A stretch of DNA of 64,000 bases from Aphis gossypii (taxonomy: Eukaryota; Arthropoda; Insecta; Hemiptera; Aphididae): positions 51,065,260 through 51,129,259 of the forward strand of contig NC_065530.1 in NCBI RefSeq assembly GCF_020184175.1. The letters are read 5' to 3'. Shown piece after piece: positions 59,768 through 64,000 of the stretch. The position numbers and the translations under genes were made by a program. The notes under the pieces are model-generated. The model ran no database searches, was not told the origin of the DNA, and was given only the letters and a program-made list of their open reading frames with translations. Position 1 is the first letter of the stretch. Every line of letters starts with the position of its first letter.

Positions 59768-62700
59768 ATTATAAATTTTAAAATAATATTATACTTACAG
59801 ATATTGTTAAAATAATTTTAATTTGCGTCAAATGGTTATAATTAATAATATTGAAATAAATAAGTAATACAAAGTATAATAACAATAAACTATATTTTAC
59901 TACTTTATTTTACGTAAATAATGTAATATTAAAAACCTAGTTCATATTGTTACTACCTACTTCATTTGTATCGTATAGTTTTAATTAAAATTATCGTTTT
60001 TAGAAAAAATACTACCATACGATATATATAGTACCTATGATTAAATCTAATAAAATAACGAAACTCAGACAATTGTTGGTTTGCATAGAAACATATAGAA
60101 TTAGTATAAATATTTTTCTTCAAACGACAACATCAAAAACTCAAATAAATAATATAAATCTTAAGGTATCGCTATAATAAGTACCTATATAGAAACCGTT
60201 TCATGTTATCGATTTTAAGAAAAGGACAAGTGACTTACAACATTTCGCTTTAAAGATTTTTAAACCACCAAAGTGTTATTTTATTATACGATTTCTGCGT
60301 ACGTGGAATTATATTTAAATCGCTTAACGTGCGTTGATTTTTAAAATAAGTTAGAAATACACGCTGAACGAATACATAGGTACTATGATAAATATTTATG
60401 CGGAATATGCACGTTTAAATCACTTTACAAAAATAAAATACACTTAGTAATTTTGACATCCGAAGGACGACTGTAATAATAATAACACAAAATCAAACAA
60501 TTGCATTTGCAGGCTATTGTAAACCGTACATATTCAAAAACTTTACGTTTACGAGATTACATCACCTTTCCGTGGAGTAAAATGATCAAGTGTTTTGTAC
60601 ATGGTTATTCTGAAACACAAATAGATAAAACGCGACGATAACGAGACAAAATGTGTCGTTGTAGAGCGGTACGGCATTTGAACAAGTCACGACGGACTTT
60701 GAACGCGCTATCGAGTAATATTGGTGGTCGGGAAGATAGAGATTAATCGATCATAGATTGAGAGGAAAATCTTAAAAACGGAAACTATTATAGTGGTCGA
60801 GTACATAAGAAATAAACAGCAGTTTTGTCGCGTCTTCCGAGTTCCGATCATAATATATCAACGACCATTATTTTACCGAAATAATATATATATATATATA
60901 AATTACAATACGTATATATTATTATAGTTGTATACAAATCGCATCTCGTTATATTATACGTATATATGATGTGTGTATATTAAACTGAACGCGTGTTCAC
61001 GACCTATCAAACTTTCGTCATAAATAATTTAAATAAAACCCGTCAAAGCGTCACTGAACTCGACATATTATAATATATACGCGATGTTTGTATGCATGTA
61101 TAATGTGCGTATATATATATATATCGTGTTGTAGCTTTTCGAGTTTGTCGGTACACTGCACAAAAGTTGTTTCTGTTTTCTACCCATTTTTCCGGGCCGT
61201 CGATCCGCTCTCACACGTTACTACACACACACACACACAATATACGTTTATATACGGTATACCTGTATTATTCGTCGAAAATTATTATTACAACTCGTAT
61301 ACTCTTTATACACATTACCTATATATATATAGGCTCCCGCTCTTATGTGTACAACCACTAGCTATTTATTTATAGGTTATACTCGTGGTATACCTACAGT
61401 ATACGTCGTGGTATAAAGTTTTTCCGTACGAAGTAAAATGCCACGACTTGGCTTTTTGTATATACCTAAACACGCGCACGCCATCGCCGCGTGTACGCGA
61501 TGATCACTATACATTCAGGTGTTGCGGTGTCTCAAAAATTTGAACCCCTTCACCGACTACCCCAATCAACACCTCGTCGTAACTCGAATCATTCGTAATG
61601 ACTTTTGATCGCGCGAATACACCTTGAACATAAATGACGACGAAGGCCATCGCTCTCCACACAGTTTTCGCACAAACAAACCTTTATAGTATTGTACTCG
61701 TATATTCGTTTATAACAGTAACAGTTTAGTGTGTACATTGAGTACTTTCGTTACAATTGCATTAATATTATTCATAAAATAATAATTTAGTGGCAAATAT
61801 GTTAGGTAATGAGCATATAAAAAAAAAACCATATGAACTTTAAACACAAAACATGTGTGGTAGCACATATAGCTTTGAGTTACGATTGACATTGACATAA
61901 TGTATATATATTTTCGTATGCATTTTACAATCCATTAAAAACGTACAACTAACTAACTGTTTATACCTATTACGTGTACGTGTACGTGTACCTATACTGT
62001 TATATCATTTAAATGTGTTTTCATTATCATAACAAGTCAAATAAACAATTTTTATGTACTAATTCGCTCTGGTATGCAATTGGTTAAAACTAATTTACAC
62101 ACAAACATGCGCGTCCAAGACGTGTAATGCCTGTCTTTTTATCAAATATGTTTTGCTCGAAAAATTGTGAAAAGTATTTAGTTGTGTTTTATTAGGAAAT
62201 AAAATATAATTGTATTTTTAGAATAGAATTCGAAAACATATTTGCAAAGTTGTTTTTTATTTACAATTTTTGGGAAGGGCAAGGATTATGGAACAGATGA
62301 TAAAATTCTCAACTCGATCCTATACGATCATCCTGAAATTAATTAGTGCCGCTGATTTTTAGTAAATGACGTGCAAATGTGGTATTAACTAGTTTTATTA
62401 TAATGGTTATTATATAGGTATTAGGCATACATTTATACCTATTAAATTTATTAGTTATAATTTACATATAGGTAATACATAGTTAACAGAAACTTTTGAA
62501 AAATATATAATATTATTTAGACAACAAAAATATTTTTTTCTTTTTGAAAAATCGACTTACATCCTGCATTATAGTTATATTATGTCATTAGCTGGTATTT
62601 ATGAGAAAATCGTACTAAATACTCAAAATGTTGGCCACACCTAGTCCTTAATGTCGTAGTTCAACTAACGTTAAAATTAGGCTCATATTTAAAACAATAA

Positions 62701-64000
62701 ACAACTATAGCTGGTATTTATACCTATTACATTCGTGCATCTGTTATTTTAATCGATCTATAATATTTAACAGTAAGTCAATAAATACTAATATTTTAGT
62801 GTAATAAATATATTGAAGCACAAATTTTGGATTATACCAATTTATAATTTAACTATTACGTCGTTAAGTTATGCTAGGTTAGGTTAGATATCTAGTATAA
62901 TTAACTTGTAAGGGTGAATCAGAGAGACATGTCCTTATTAAAGACCAAGACCTTGATGTATTATTTTTATGAATAAACGATGTTGACAAACCTATGAATT
63001 ACCTCAGGCGTTCCTGGCCGCTAACTATACCCTTAATAAAAAAATTAAAAAAAGATACTTAATCTAAGTATAAAATTTGTAGGAAATTGTTGATGAATAG
63101 TTTACAGTGACCAAATTCGTTTCCTCTTATAACCTACTGCGTAATTCAATTGGTATTTACATCCGGTCGTGATACACATAAGCCTTCTTGGAGTCTGCAC
63201 GCGCCAGTTGCACAATTCATAGATCTCGTTTGACACATCAAATAAACGATAAACCCAATAATCATCTTATAAACAGAAAGTAAGTGTACACTGTACATAC
63301 TTTATTTCTACGGAGATCTACCTATACATCAATTATCGACGTACATTGTATTATACGGTTACTACTTTACATGGTAAATGGTAATAAAACTTAGATTATT
63401 TTATATAGTAAAATATTAAACGCTATGGGTATATCTATTCAGGATAAAATTAAGCATTTTGTGAGAGGAAGTCAGGGTAAATAGATTGAGGGCCTTTGAA
63501 TCTAATTTAAATGTTTTTATAACATTCAATATAAGTTTAAAATATTTTACAATTTTACATATTGTTATTTACTTATGAATAAATTTAAAAAAATGGTTTT
63601 ACTAAAATTCTCTATTAACATTAAAATCGTAATTTACTAAAAATTTTAAACCGTAAAAACTATGGTAACTTAATGTAGCCTCCCAAAAAATCGGTTACCA
63701 GTAAACATCGATCTTTAATGTCCTTCGTCAAATTTGACTGTATATCTTCTATTAACAGTTGACAATTTTGTTAAATTCCAAAGACTCATACTGTGTAAAT
63801 TAATACTCACAGCAACTATGTAATTTAATAACTTTTATCGTAAATATTACATGTTTGCATGTCTTTAAACGAATTTATGTATATTATGTTTCTTTAATTC
63901 TGTATCATATTTTATAAAACTATAAAATTGCACAGAATAATATACATGAACAGATTTCCGTATATACAAAAATTTAAATAATATATTCAAGAGCTATATA
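59768..64000. other. Mostly A+T-rich DNA with one G+C-richer island
   Basis: The island 61120-61700 has short ATG frames, 61439 (MPRLGFLYIPKHAHAI) and 61634-61729 (MTTKAIALHTVFAQTN...). Neither has supporting signals; it may be a promoter region. A TACGTG repeat of just over three units lies at 61971-61990. A MITE-end-like sequence (AGGGTGAATCAG) lies near 62912. The remainder is desert. Confidence 0.45.

Noticed and set aside
1..64000. Bicycle-type aphid effector genes (many tiny exons in one phase)
   Set aside because: Several short exons were seen, but they do not share one phase or show repeated C-x-Y-C motifs, so the family cannot be supported.
1..64000. Conserved microRNAs (let-7, miR-10, miR-100, bantam and similar), rRNA, snRNA, tRNA, CRISPR
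   Set aside because: None recognised by eye on either strand. A covariance-model scan would be needed to exclude divergent ones.

Overview
The window looks like nuclear DNA of an insect, most likely an aphid or related hemipteran. It is roughly 70% A+T. It is full of (TA)n and (AAT)n runs and the short motif TAGGTAY/ATAATATTAT. It carries short GT..AG introns (about 60-190 bases), AATAAA signals, and remnants of mariner, hAT-like and TA-flanked MITE elements. Nothing bacterial is visible: no operons, Shine-Dalgarno spacing, tRNA, rRNA or CRISPR. The organism call is inference from composition and element types, not from a recognised gene.

The DNA is gene-poor. Long A+T-rich deserts (3.2-7.8, 22.98-26.9, 38.7-41.7, 47.9-52, 59.8-64 kb) separate islands of higher G+C in which nearly all coding signals sit. 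No gene could be matched to a named family. All gene calls are therefore structural: open frame, start context, splice signals, codon bias and poly(A) signal. In A+T-rich DNA short open frames arise by chance, so most calls are hypotheses and are scored low.

Layout. 0-3.2 kb: a terminal exon of a gene entering from the left, a small MITE, and a two-exon 3' gene end. 7.8-12.2 kb: two small two-exon genes on the minus strand and terminal exons on the plus strand. 13.7-16.2 kb: the richest block, with three consecutive plus-strand open frames (161, 138 and 104 codons). The first of these has a textbook signal peptide and an NGRKR processing-like site. 17.6-22.98 kb: a 115-codon frame, two further small spliced genes, a mariner remnant and a hAT-like MITE. 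26.9-38 kb: scattered candidate small proteins, a (GT)n tract and a 354-base MITE. 41.7 kb: a perfect 17-bp hairpin. 43.7-47.7 kb: a candidate protein and, at 47.3 kb, the most convincing coding exon of the window (122 residues, six Cys, poly(A) signal). 52-59.8 kb: small candidate genes on both strands, including a well-formed two-exon gene at 54.4-54.8 kb.

No pathway links these genes. The recurring theme is short, orphan, often Cys-containing or signal-peptide-like proteins in G+C islands within desert. RNA-seq splice junctions and comparison with a related aphid genome would decide which are real.
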